Shown here one piece after another: positions 17,369-25,327 of a stretch of 64,000 nt of DNA (the first letter of the stretch is position 1; each line of letters starts with the position of its first letter). The DNA is from Microbacterium yannicii (GTDB lineage Bacteria > Actinomycetota > Actinomycetes > Actinomycetales > Microbacteriaceae): the NCBI RefSeq assembly GCF_024055635.1, contig NZ_JAMXMB010000014.1, forward strand, positions 62,001-126,000, given 5' to 3'. Both the position numbers and the translations under genes were made by a program. The notes below the pieces were generated by a model. The model saw only the letters and a list, made by a program, of their open reading frames with translations, did no database searches and was not told the DNA's origin.

Positions 17369-17518
17369 ATGCCGATGATACCGGGGGCGGGGCTAAAAAC
17401 CTCCGCGTGGAACTTCTCGGTTCCGGCGGCCCTCGCCTGCTGCATCAGGGAGCTGACCGGTCCCGCGGCACCGGTGAGGTGGATGCGCCGCGAGAGGATG
17501 GAGAGGAGAGGAGGACGG

Positions 17519-18607
17519 ATGCCGCATCGCAGCGCCGGCCGAAGGTTCGCCGCCGAGGCCACCCACGCGCTCTCGAGCCTGTTCCATCTCGCGCCGGCTC
17601 CCAGCCCGCGCTGGGCCATCGGACTGCGAGCCGCCATCGCGATGGCGACGCCCATCGCCGTCATGTCGCTCGCCGGGCGCCCCGACCTCGGCTTCCAGGC
17701 GGCCACCGGCGCGTTCGTCGCGCTCTACGCGACCCACCTGCCGGTGACCGAGCGCCTGCGGGTGCTGCCGTTCGTGGCCGGCGCACTGCTGGCCGCGTCG
17801 GTGCTCGGCGCGCTCGCCGGCCCGTCGGCGGTGGCCGCCCTGGTGGGACTCGCGGTCGTCTCGATCGCCGCCGCGGCCGCCATGTTCGGATTCCGCGTGG
17901 GACCGCCCGGGCCGCTCTTCGTCGTGCTCGTGTTCGGCCTGTCCGCGCACATCGTGGCGTCGGGAGCGGATGCCGCCACCTACGTCGCGGCGGTGGCCTG
18001 CGGCATCCTGTTCGCCGCGCTCGTCTCACTCACGCCGCTGCTGATGCCGAGCCGGCGACGGGTGCCGGCCCGCCCGCTGCGGCAGGTGCTGCCCGGTCCG
18101 GCATGGCCCCCGGGGGAGCGCGTGCTGCTGATCCGCGTGGCGTCGGTGACGGTGGCCGGGATCGCGCTGGGTCTGGTGCTCGATCCCGACCGTGCGTACT
18201 GGATCGTCGGGGCCGCGGTGGCCGTGGTGGGGGTCGCCGCCGATCGTCGGGCCGCCTTCACGCGGGGACTGCACCGCATGATCGGCACGATCGTGGGCGC
18301 CGGGGCCTACCTGCTGCTGGCCCCGTTGCCGTTGCCGGCGCTGTGGCTGGCACTCGTGCTCGCGGCGCTGCAGTTCACGATCGAGCTCTTCGTGGTGCGC
18401 AATTACGCGCTGGCGCTGGTGTTCATCACGCCGCTGGTGCTGCTGCTCACCGGCGCGGCCACCGGCGCCGTCGACACCGTGGCCGTGGCCGCGGAGCGCG
18501 TCATCGACACGCTCGCCGGCGCGGCGCTCGGCGCGCTCAGCGGCGTGCTGCACCCCCGCGACGACGGCGCGGCGGACGACGCCCCTCACAAGGTCGCCAG
18601 AGGATAG
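17519..18607 (+). CDS. FUSC-like integral membrane protein
   Basis: 362 aa with about ten hydrophobic segments in two blocks of five (about residues 35-170 and 205-340), separated by a basic loop (MPSRRRVPARP). This two-block plan is that of the FUSC/aromatic-acid exporter superfamily, though the cytoplasmic domain of larger members is absent. ATG 17519 has GGAGG 5 bp upstream and is preferred over ATG 17498. Its last 22 bp overlap the convergent yidC gene. Export of an aromatic or toxic compound under the divergent TetR is inference. Confidence 0.75.
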   Translation: MPHRSAGRRFAAEATHALSSLFHLAPAPSPRWAIGLRAAIAMATPIAVMSLAGRPDLGFQAATGAFVALYATHLPVTERLRVLPFVAGALLAASVLGALAGPSAVAALVGLAVVSIAAAAAMFGFRVGPPGPLFVVLVFGLSAHIVASGADAATYVAAVACGILFAALVSLTPLLMPSRRRVPARPLRQVLPGPAWPPGERVLLIRVASVTVAGIALGLVLDPDRAYWIVGAAVAVVGVAADRRAAFTRGLHRMIGTIVGAGAYLLLAPLPLPALWLALVLAALQFTIELFVVRNYALALVFITPLVLLLTGAATGAVDTVAVAAERVIDTLAGAALGALSGVLHPRDDGAADDAPHKVARG

Positions 18608-19338
18608 CGACGGCGCAGCAGCACGCGCTGCACCAGCGTCCACGCGACGGTGGTCGCGAGATAGATGGCCGCGGCCAGCGGCACGAACAGCGCGACCACC
18701 GCGGTGGTGAACTGCAGCGCGCCGGCCAGCCGTGCCATGCCCGCTCCGGCGAGGGGCGAGGCCGTGGGCGAGTCGTCCATCACCGGGCGGAAGGCGCGGC
18801 GCGTGATCTCGGCGACCACCACGACCAGGGTGACGACGACCGCGAACACGCCGAAGGTGGCCGCCGTCGCGGTCCCGGCGGCGACCGAGCCGAACAGGCT
18901 CGCCCCGAGCGGCACGCCCAAGAGCTGCTCGGTCAGCAGCGCGTTGGCGTGTCCGGCGATCGTCGGGTGCAGGAACAGCGTGTACACGACCGCGACGACC
19001 GGTGCCTGCGCGAGCAGGGGCAGACACCCGGCCAGGGGCGAGCTGTTCTCGTCGGCGTAGAGCTTCATCGTCTCGCGCTGCAGTCGTTCGGGGTCGCCCT
19101 TGTGGCGCCGCTGCAGCTCCCTGAGCTTCGGCGCCAGGCGGCTGCGGGTCTGCTCGGCCTTGGCCTGGGCGACACCGGCGGGCAGCAGCACCGCCCGCAC
19201 CAGCAGGGTGATCACGAGGACGGATGCTGCGGCCGCCGCCGGTCCGGCGAACGGTTCGAGGGAGCTGGCGAGCCCCATCAGCAGGGCGTAGGCCCCGTCG
19301 AGGATCGCGGCGATGGGTGGGAAGGCGGAGAGGTCCAA
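18586..19338 (-). CDS. yidC: YidC/Oxa1-family membrane insertase
   Basis: 250 aa with five predicted spans and the family's cytoplasmic hairpin between spans 1 and 2 (AQAKAEQTRSRLAPKLRELQRRHKGDPERL), plus LAGCLPLLAQAPVVAVVYTLF. It inserts proteins into the cytoplasmic membrane. The start is TTG 19338; I see no good ribosome site, so the start is uncertain. It is shorter than the usual actinobacterial YidC and not next to rnpA/rpmH, so it may be a second copy. It is followed, on the same strand, by nothing (convergent overlap) and preceded by a DUF6412-type gene. Confidence 0.88.
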   Translation of the reverse strand: MDLSAFPPIAAILDGAYALLMGLASSLEPFAGPAAAAASVLVITLLVRAVLLPAGVAQAKAEQTRSRLAPKLRELQRRHKGDPERLQRETMKLYADENSSPLAGCLPLLAQAPVVAVVYTLFLHPTIAGHANALLTEQLLGVPLGASLFGSVAAGTATAATFGVFAVVVTLVVVVAEITRRAFRPVMDDSPTASPLAGAGMARLAGALQFTTAVVALFVPLAAAIYLATTVAWTLVQRVLLRRRYPLATL

Positions 19339-19420
19339 GGGTGAGTCCGTTCGTCGAGTGCCGGTTCGTGGCGTGCGGCCACGACGGCACCGACTTCGGC
19401 CCTCGGAGGGGCGTCGGCGA

Positions 19421-19747
19421 CTACGCGGCCAGGGCCGCGGAACCGGGCGCTCGCGGGCGGGAGTGCCCAGGCGCGTCGGGGTGGGACTCGGTCAGACGCG
19501 TCGCATCGGCGATCGCCCGGCGGGGCAGGCGCTCGGCGGCGACGGCGCGAGCGGGGGAGACGAACAGGGCGATCGCGACAGCCAGCAGGGCGAGGGTCGC
19601 CAGCACGGCGACCGTCGTGGCCGCGGCGAACGCGAAGGCGCCGGTGCCGGGGGCGGCGATCGTGCCGAGGAGCTCGACGACGGGACGGGCGGCGAGGCCG
19701 AGGAACACGACGAGAGCGCGCAGCAGGAGGCCGATCGACTCGATCAT
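19421..19747 (-). CDS. small membrane protein, DUF6412-type
   Basis: 108 aa: two hydrophobic helices (about residues 5-25 and 36-63) and a C-terminal tail that reads RLTESHPDAPGHSRPRAPG. The DPDAPG-x-RPRAPG tail is the hallmark I associate with DUF6412 proteins encoded with yidC in actinobacteria. ATG 19747 has GGAGGAG upstream. It lies 82 bp before yidC on the same strand and is probably co-transcribed. Function unknown. Confidence 0.72.
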   Translation of the reverse strand: MIESIGLLLRALVVFLGLAARPVVELLGTIAAPGTGAFAFAAATTVAVLATLALLAVAIALFVSPARAVAAERLPRRAIADATRLTESHPDAPGHSRPRAPGSAALAA

Positions 19748-19900
19748 GCGTGTCTCCTCCCGTCGCGGCTCACGGTAGCACGCAGGCCGTGGCGCGCGCG
19801 GGACGGCGGCCCTTCCTCCCCAGACGCTGCTCGCGCGGGTGCATCCCCCGGTGGCGGCCGATCGGCGCCGGGTGTCAGGAGCATGAGGCAGGGTGGAACC

Positions 19901-22033
19901 GTGACAGCGACGACCACGACCCGCACCGAGGCCCTCGAGGTGCTGCGCGCGCTCGTCGGGCGCGATGACGCCGACTTCCACGAGGGGCAGTACGAGGCGA
20001 TCGAGGCCCTCGTCGACGACCGCCGCCGCGCGCTCGTCGTGCAGCGCACGGGGTGGGGCAAGTCCGCCGTGTACTTCGTGGCCACCCTGCTCCTGCGCCG
20101 GCGCGGAGCCGGCCCCACGGTGCTCGTGTCGCCGCTGCTCGCCCTCATGCGCGATCAGATCGCGGCGGCCGCACGGGCCGGAGTGCGTGCGGTGAAGATC
20201 GACTCCACCAACGCGCACGAGTGGACCGACGTGCTGACGCAGCTCGATCGCGACGAGGTCGACGTGCTGCTGGTATCGCCCGAGCGGCTCAACAACCCCT
20301 CTTTCCGCGACGAGCAGCTGCCGCAGCTGGTCGCACGCATCGGACTCCTCGTCGTCGACGAGGCGCACTGCATCAGCGACTGGGGCCATGACTTCCGGCC
20401 CGACTACCGGCGGCTCCGCGACCTGATCGCCCGCATGCCCGCCGGCGTCCCGGTGCTCGCCACGACCGCGACGGCCAACAGTCGTGTCGTCGCCGACGTG
20501 GCCGAGCAGCTGGATGCGGGCAGCCCTGCGCAGGAGGGAACGGATGCCGCGGCATCCGGTGTGCTCACCATCCGGGGCCCGCTCGCGCGGGCGTCGCTCC
20601 GTCTCGGGGTGCTGCGACTGCCCAACTCGCCGAGCAGGCTGGCCTGGCTGATCAGCCACCTCGGCGACCTTCCCGGCTCGGGCATCATCTACACGCTCAC
20701 CGTCGCGGCGGCCAACGACACCGCCCGGCTGCTCCGCGAGCGCGGCTACGACGTGCGCGCCTACACCGGCCAGACCGACACCGACGAGCGCGAAGAGTCC
20801 GAGGCGCTTCTGAAGGACAACCGCGTCAAGGCCCTCGTGGCCACCAGCGCACTCGGCATGGGCTTCGACAAGCCCGACCTCGGCTTCGTGGTGCACCTGG
20901 GTGCACCGTCCTCACCGGTGTCGTACTACCAGCAGGTCGGCCGCGCAGGGCGCGCCACCGCGTCGGCGGACGTGCTGCTGCTCCCGGGCGTGGAGGACCG
21001 CGAGATCTGGCACTACTTCGCGACGGCCTCGATGCCCGACCGCGACCGCGCCGAGCGGGTGCTCTCGGCGCTCGCCGCGGCGGGCGCGCCGATGTCCACG
21101 CCCGCACTGGAGGCAGTGGTCGACATCCGCCGCACGCCGCTCGAACTCCTGCTGAAGGTGCTCGATGTCGACGGCGCCGTCGCCCGCGTGCGCGGGGGCT
21201 GGAGCGCGACGGGGGCGCCCTGGACCTACGACGAAGAGCGCTACGCCCGCATCGCGGCCGAGCGCCTCGCCGAGCAGCAGCACATGATCGACTACGAAGA
21301 GACGTCGGGCTGCCGCATGGAGTTCCTGCAGCGCTCGCTCGACGACGACACCGCGGTGCCGTGCGGGCGGTGCGACAACTGCGCCGGCGCCTGGTTCCCG
21401 ACCGAGATCGCCGCGGCAGCGACAGATGCTGCAGCCGCCGCCCTCGACCGCGTCGGCGTGCCGATCGAACCGCGCCGGCAGTGGCCCACCGGTGCCGATC
21501 GGATGGGCGTTCCGGTCAAGGGGCGCATCGCCGCCGACGAGCAGGCGGGGGAAGGCCGCGCGCTCGCGCGTCTGACGGATCTCGGCTGGGGCGGTGTCCT
21601 GCGCGAGCTGTTCGCCGCCGGGACAGCCGATGGGCCGGTGCCTCCCAACGTGCTCGCGGCGTGCGTGCGGGTGCTGGCGGAGTGGGGCTGGCAGACCCGC
21701 CCCGTCGCCGTCGTCGCGATGCCGTCCCGGGCGAAGCCGCAGCTGGTCGACTCCCTCGCCCGGGGGATCGCAGGGATCGGCCGCCTGCCGTTCCTCGGGG
21801 CTCTCGACCCGGTCGACGGGGGACCGACGGGTCAGCCGGGCGGCAACAGCGCTTTCCGCGTGGCCGGCGTGTGGGACCGCTTCTCGGCCGCAGACCTCGA
21901 CGTTCCGCCCGGGCCGGTGCTGCTGGTCGACGACAGGGTCGACAGCGGCTGGACCCTCACCGTCGCGGCGCGCGAGCTGCGACGCTCGGGTGCGACCGCC
22001 GTGCTCCCGTTCGCCTTGGCCCTCCGCGGCTGA
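19901..22033 (+). CDS. RecQ-like ATP-dependent DNA helicase with phosphoribosyltransferase-like C-terminus
   Basis: About 710 aa. Superfamily-2 motifs in order: Walker A RTGWGKSA (about 49-56), motif II VVDEAHCISDWGHDFRPDYR, motif III ATTATAN, and motif VI VGRAGRA. A RecQ-type zinc cluster follows (CRMEFLQ then CGRCDNC). Instead of an HRDC domain the last about 170 residues contain VAVVAMPSR and a terminal LLVDDRVDSGWTLTVAARELRRSGA, which resembles the PRPP-binding loop of phosphoribosyltransferases. 3'-5' unwinding is expected; the tail's role is unknown. GTG 19901 has GGGTGG upstream; ATG 19883 has AGGAG only 1 bp away. Confidence 0.88.
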   Translation: MTATTTTRTEALEVLRALVGRDDADFHEGQYEAIEALVDDRRRALVVQRTGWGKSAVYFVATLLLRRRGAGPTVLVSPLLALMRDQIAAAARAGVRAVKIDSTNAHEWTDVLTQLDRDEVDVLLVSPERLNNPSFRDEQLPQLVARIGLLVVDEAHCISDWGHDFRPDYRRLRDLIARMPAGVPVLATTATANSRVVADVAEQLDAGSPAQEGTDAAASGVLTIRGPLARASLRLGVLRLPNSPSRLAWLISHLGDLPGSGIIYTLTVAAANDTARLLRERGYDVRAYTGQTDTDEREESEALLKDNRVKALVATSALGMGFDKPDLGFVVHLGAPSSPVSYYQQVGRAGRATASADVLLLPGVEDREIWHYFATASMPDRDRAERVLSALAAAGAPMSTPALEAVVDIRRTPLELLLKVLDVDGAVARVRGGWSATGAPWTYDEERYARIAAERLAEQQHMIDYEETSGCRMEFLQRSLDDDTAVPCGRCDNCAGAWFPTEIAAAATDAAAAALDRVGVPIEPRRQWPTGADRMGVPVKGRIAADEQAGEGRALARLTDLGWGGVLRELFAAGTADGPVPPNVLAACVRVLAEWGWQTRPVAVVAMPSRAKPQLVDSLARGIAGIGRLPFLGALDPVDGGPTGQPGGNSAFRVAGVWDRFSAADLDVPPGPVLLVDDRVDSGWTLTVAARELRRSGATAVLPFALALRG

Positions 22034-22123
22034 CCCTGGCAACGGTCTGGGTCGGCGACGCACCAAGGGCGCGCCGGCGAATCGGCGAGCCCGGCGAGAC
22101 CACCGCGCGGCCGCCTCTCTCGG

Positions 22124-22738
22124 TCACTGGCCGGTCGGGGGCTTCGGTCGAGGCCGACGCACGATGAGGAACACCACCGCCGCGGCGACGAGCAGGATCA
22201 GCAGCACGACCCACGGCCACCAGTTCATTTGCACCGCGGCGTCGTCGCCCGCCTCGGCGGTGATCGAGGGGGAAGGCGTCGGCGAGGCGGTCGGGCTCGG
22301 CGAGAGGGTTGCGCTCGGCTCAGGCGTCGCCGTCGGCTCGGACGTCGCCGTCGGTTCCGGATCCACGGGGGGCTCGGGCGCCACCGTCGGCGCCGGCTCG
22401 GGCGCCGACGCCTCGGGCTCAGGCGCCTCGGGGGTGGGCTCGGTCGTCGGCTCTGGCGCCACGGTCGGCTCGGGGGCCGGCTCGGCGGTGGGCGCGGGCG
22501 TCCGCGTCGGCAGGCCCGTGGGAAGCGCGGTCGGCAGGCCGGTGGGAAGCGCCGTCGGCAGGTCCGTGGGCAGGTCCGTGGGCAGTGCCGTGGGAAGCGC
22601 CGTCGGGAGCGTGACGCCGCCTTCGCCGCAGCCCGCCAGAAGCGTGAGCACGGCGACGATGGTGAGTCCGGCGAGCACGCGTCCGGCGCGGGGGCTCCGC
22701 GGCGGCCGCGATGCGTGGGTCACAGGGGGCTGCGGCAT
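22124..22738 (-). CDS. LPT-repeat lipoprotein with C-terminal membrane helix
   Basis: 204 aa. Signal peptide with lipobox LLAGC at residue 37, then nine LPT triplets separated by single A/D/G residues (44-78), then a long Pro/Glu/Thr/Ser-rich stretch (TPEAPEPEASAPEPAPT), and finally a membrane helix (WWPWVVLLILLVAAAVVFLIV) followed by a basic tail. So it looks anchored at both ends with an extended, surface-spanning middle. I recognise no catalytic domain. ATG 22738 has GGGAG 6 bp upstream. It stands alone between the helicase and the divergent sulfur operon. Confidence 0.7.
   Translation of the reverse strand: MPQPPVTHASRPPRSPRAGRVLAGLTIVAVLTLLAGCGEGGVTLPTALPTALPTDLPTDLPTALPTGLPTALPTGLPTRTPAPTAEPAPEPTVAPEPTTEPTPEAPEPEASAPEPAPTVAPEPPVDPEPTATSEPTATPEPSATLSPSPTASPTPSPSITAEAGDDAAVQMNWWPWVVLLILLVAAAVVFLIVRRPRPKPPTGQ
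22505..22609 (-). repeat. 12-bp tandem repeat coding for (A/D/G)LPT
   Basis: Nine near-identical 12-bp units inside the lipoprotein gene encode the LPT-x array. Units differ mainly at the spacer codon, so copy number could vary by slippage. Confidence 0.75.
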
Positions 22739-22845
22739 CCGATACTCCCGTCGATGGCTCGATCGAGCGTAGGGCGCCGTGACGCGGGCGCGCATCATGC
22801 GATCCGCATGGTCCCTCCCTCACCTCATCACCGCTTATGACGTTT

Positions 22846-22861
22846 CATGTCGCCATGTCGC
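22846..22861 (+). repeat. tandem CATGTCGC pair upstream of the sulfurtransferase
   Basis: Two exact, adjacent copies of CATGTCGC. They sit inside an interval bounded by ATGAC and GTCAT, about 55 bp before the sulfurtransferase start. A possible regulator site; low information. Confidence 0.35.
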
Positions 22862-22915
22862 GGTGTATGTCATCACGGCATTCCGCGACTCGCGCACGCG
22901 GGCGAGCATGACCAC

Positions 22916-23776
22916 ATGCCTTCCCCACTCATCTCGCCGACGGAGCTCGCCGATCTCGTCCGTGGTGGCACCCCGCCGCGCATCCTCGACGTGCGCTGGC
23001 GGCTCGACCGGCCCGAAGGACGCCCGGACTACCTCGACGGACACCTGCCCGGCGCCGTGTACGTCGACCTCGACAACGAACTGGCCCTGCGCGGCGACCC
23101 GCGCGAGGGTCGGCATCCGCTCCCGCCCCGTGAGCAGCTGCAGGCAGCGGCCCGGCGCTGGGGAATCCGTGCGGGAGACACGGTGGTCGCGTACGACGAC
23201 GTCCACTCCGTGGCGGCGGCACGGGCGTGGTGGGTGCTGACGCGCTCGGGCCTCGCGGACGTGCGCGTGCTCGACGGGGGCCTGCGCGGCTGGCTGGCCG
23301 AGCGGCTGCCGCTCGAGACCGGCGACGTGCTGCCGCGACCGCCGGGCGACGTCGTGCTCGACGAGATCACCGAGGGCCTCGCCGACATCGACGGCGTGGA
23401 GGAGTGGCCGGACCACGGCCTGCTGCTGGACGTACGCGCCCCCGAGCGGTACCGAGGAGACGCCGAGCCGCTGGACCCCGTCGGCGGTCACATCCCGGGC
23501 GCCGTGAACCTGCCCACGACGGTGCACCTGACAGCGGGCAGGTTCCGCTCGCCGGACGAGATCCGCGCGGAGTTCGCCGCCGCGGGTGTGGCGGACGGTG
23601 TCGCGGTCGCGGCCTACTGCGGCTCCGGCATCGCGGCCACCCACACCGCGCTCGCCGGCGCACTCGCCGGCATCGACGTGGTGGTGTACCCGGGATCCTG
23701 GAGCCAGTGGTCGCGCTCGCGCGGGCGACTGGCGGCCGTGGGCCCGGCGCCGTCGCTCGACGTGGTGCCGGTATGA
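22916..23776 (+). CDS. sulfurtransferase (tandem rhodanese)
   Basis: 286 aa, two rhodanese domains as in thiosulfate/3-mercaptopyruvate sulfurtransferases. The C-terminal domain carries the active loop CGSGIA with Cys235; the N-terminal domain has AYDDVHS at the equivalent place and is inactive. It moves sulfane sulfur to an acceptor in the cytosol. ATG 22916 is preceded at 6 bp by a -10-like GAGCAT, consistent with a leaderless start. The stop overlaps the next monooxygenase gene by 4 bp, tying it to organosulfur oxidation. Confidence 0.92.
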   Translation: MPSPLISPTELADLVRGGTPPRILDVRWRLDRPEGRPDYLDGHLPGAVYVDLDNELALRGDPREGRHPLPPREQLQAAARRWGIRAGDTVVAYDDVHSVAAARAWWVLTRSGLADVRVLDGGLRGWLAERLPLETGDVLPRPPGDVVLDEITEGLADIDGVEEWPDHGLLLDVRAPERYRGDAEPLDPVGGHIPGAVNLPTTVHLTAGRFRSPDEIRAEFAAAGVADGVAVAAYCGSGIAATHTALAGALAGIDVVVYPGSWSQWSRSRGRLAAVGPAPSLDVVPV

Positions 23777-25179
23777 CCGAGCCGCTCATCGTCGGCGCCA
23801 TGGTCCGCACGCTGGGCGCCTATCCGTCGGGGTGGCGTCACCCGCGTGCGCACGCCGACCCACGGACGGATGCGGCGATCCTGCGTCGCATCGCGCGTCT
23901 CGCCGAAGACGCCGATCTCGACTACCTGTTCTTCGGCGACTGGCTGGCGACCGGCCCCGACCTCGAATTCCGCGACCCCTACCTGCTCGCACGCATCGAC
24001 CCGCTGAGCGCGGTCCTGTACCTCGCCGGCGTGACGGAACGCATCGGCCTCATCGCCACGGTGAACTCGACGTACGCCGACCCCTACGCGACCGCGCGGG
24101 CCACGGCATCCCTCGATCTGCTCACCGGCGGGCGGGCGGGTGTGAATCTCGTCACCGGTGCCGAGCCGAGGGCGGCGGCCAACCACGGCCGCGACGCGCA
24201 CGCTGACAACGAGACCCGCTACGACCGCGCCGACGAGTTCGTGCGTGCCCTGCGGCTGCTGTGGGAGACATGGGATGCCGACGCCTGGGTCGCCGACACC
24301 GCCGGCGGGGTCCTCATCGACGCCGACGGCCTGCGCCCCGCCGCGTTCACCGGGTCGCAGGTGCGGGTTGAGGGCCCGCTCAATGTGGCGCGGCCGCCGC
24401 AGTCGCATCCGCCGATCGTCCACGCCGGCACGTCGCCCCGCTCGCGCACGCTCGCGGCGACCGAGGCCGACCTGGCGTTGATCGCCGCGGGCGATCCTGC
24501 GGTGGCGGCCGCCACGCGCACCGAGCTGCGCGCGGTAGCGGCCGCCGCCGGCCGCGATCCCGACGAGCTGAAGGTGATCGTTCCGGTGCTGCCGGTGGTG
24601 GCCGAGACGGATGCCGCGGCACGCGCGATCGTCGACCGGCTGCTGCTGCTCGTGCCCATCGACGACGGGGCGTCGTCGCACGCCGGGCGCGCGGCGTTCC
24701 CCGCGAACCGTTCGCTCGGGTCGTTCCTCGACGTGGCGGAGATCGCGGGCGACGATCCGGTGCGGTCGGCATCGGTCGACGACGCTGTGCGAGCAGAGAC
24801 TGCCGCGCGGTTCGCAGAGGCGGCGGCGCGCACGCTCGAGACGGTCCTCTCACGGACCGGTCGCGACGTCGGGGGAGAGCACCCCGTCACCTGGCGTCAC
24901 CTCATCGCCGCGCACGCCGTGCCCGCGAACTTCGTCGTCGGCGCGCCGGCGGCCATCGCCGACCACTTCGAGCTGTGGCGCGACGCGGGAGCTGCCGACG
25001 GGTTCAACGTGCTGTCGGCATTCCAGCCGGCGCAGTTCGAGGCCTTCACCGGACTCGCCGTTCCGGAGCTCCGACGCCGCGGACTCATCGGCCGTGGCGG
25101 GGCGACCCTCCGCGACCGACTGGGGCTGGGAGCGCCGCGGCTGCTTCGGGCACCCGAGCCGGCTACCACCGGCCGCTGA
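23773..25179 (+). CDS. NtaA/DmoA-type FMNH2-dependent monooxygenase
   Basis: 468 aa luciferase-like (LLM) TIM-barrel monooxygenase of the nitrilotriacetate/dimethylsulfide/dibenzothiophene-sulfone group. Family features: an N-terminal WRHPRAHADP segment, LFFGDWLATG, the ERIGLIATVNSTYADPYATAR strand, LTGGRAGVNLVTG and the long C-terminal insertion. It uses O2 and FMNH2 from a separate reductase to cleave C-N or C-S bonds. ATG 23773 overlaps the sulfurtransferase stop (ATGA). Given its neighbours, an S-containing substrate is more likely than an aminopolycarboxylate, but that is inference. Confidence 0.9.
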   Translation: MTEPLIVGAMVRTLGAYPSGWRHPRAHADPRTDAAILRRIARLAEDADLDYLFFGDWLATGPDLEFRDPYLLARIDPLSAVLYLAGVTERIGLIATVNSTYADPYATARATASLDLLTGGRAGVNLVTGAEPRAAANHGRDAHADNETRYDRADEFVRALRLLWETWDADAWVADTAGGVLIDADGLRPAAFTGSQVRVEGPLNVARPPQSHPPIVHAGTSPRSRTLAATEADLALIAAGDPAVAAATRTELRAVAAAAGRDPDELKVIVPVLPVVAETDAAARAIVDRLLLLVPIDDGASSHAGRAAFPANRSLGSFLDVAEIAGDDPVRSASVDDAVRAETAARFAEAAARTLETVLSRTGRDVGGEHPVTWRHLIAAHAVPANFVVGAPAAIADHFELWRDAGAADGFNVLSAFQPAQFEAFTGLAVPELRRRGLIGRGGATLRDRLGLGAPRLLRAPEPATTGR

Positions 25180-25202
25180 GCACCCCGCACGTATTACCCC
25201 GT

Positions 25203-25285
25203 GTGAACCACCGTGACCTCTGTTTGCGTCCGGTGAACAGCCGTGACGGCTCGGCCGGTCGTGTGCGGGTGCACCTCCCTAGCGT
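25203..25285 (+). promoter_or_regulatory. 30-bp-spaced direct repeats and -10 of the organosulfur importer operon
   Basis: GTGAACCACCGTGAC (25203-25217) and GTGAACAGCCGTGAC (25233-25247) match in 13 of 15 positions with a 30-bp period, about three helical turns. A -10-like TAGCGT lies at 25280-25285. The repeats would sit upstream of the -35 region, the usual place for an activator. The gap 25180-25327 holds no gene. Confidence 0.6.
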
Positions 25286-25327
25286 GGCCAGCACCTCTTC
25301 ACGAACCCGAAGCCTCCAGGAGAAACC

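Noticed and set aside
22847..22915. Earlier GTG start for the sulfurtransferase
   Set aside because: The extra 23 residues are not rhodanese-like and ATG 22916 stands 6 bp after a -10-like hexamer.
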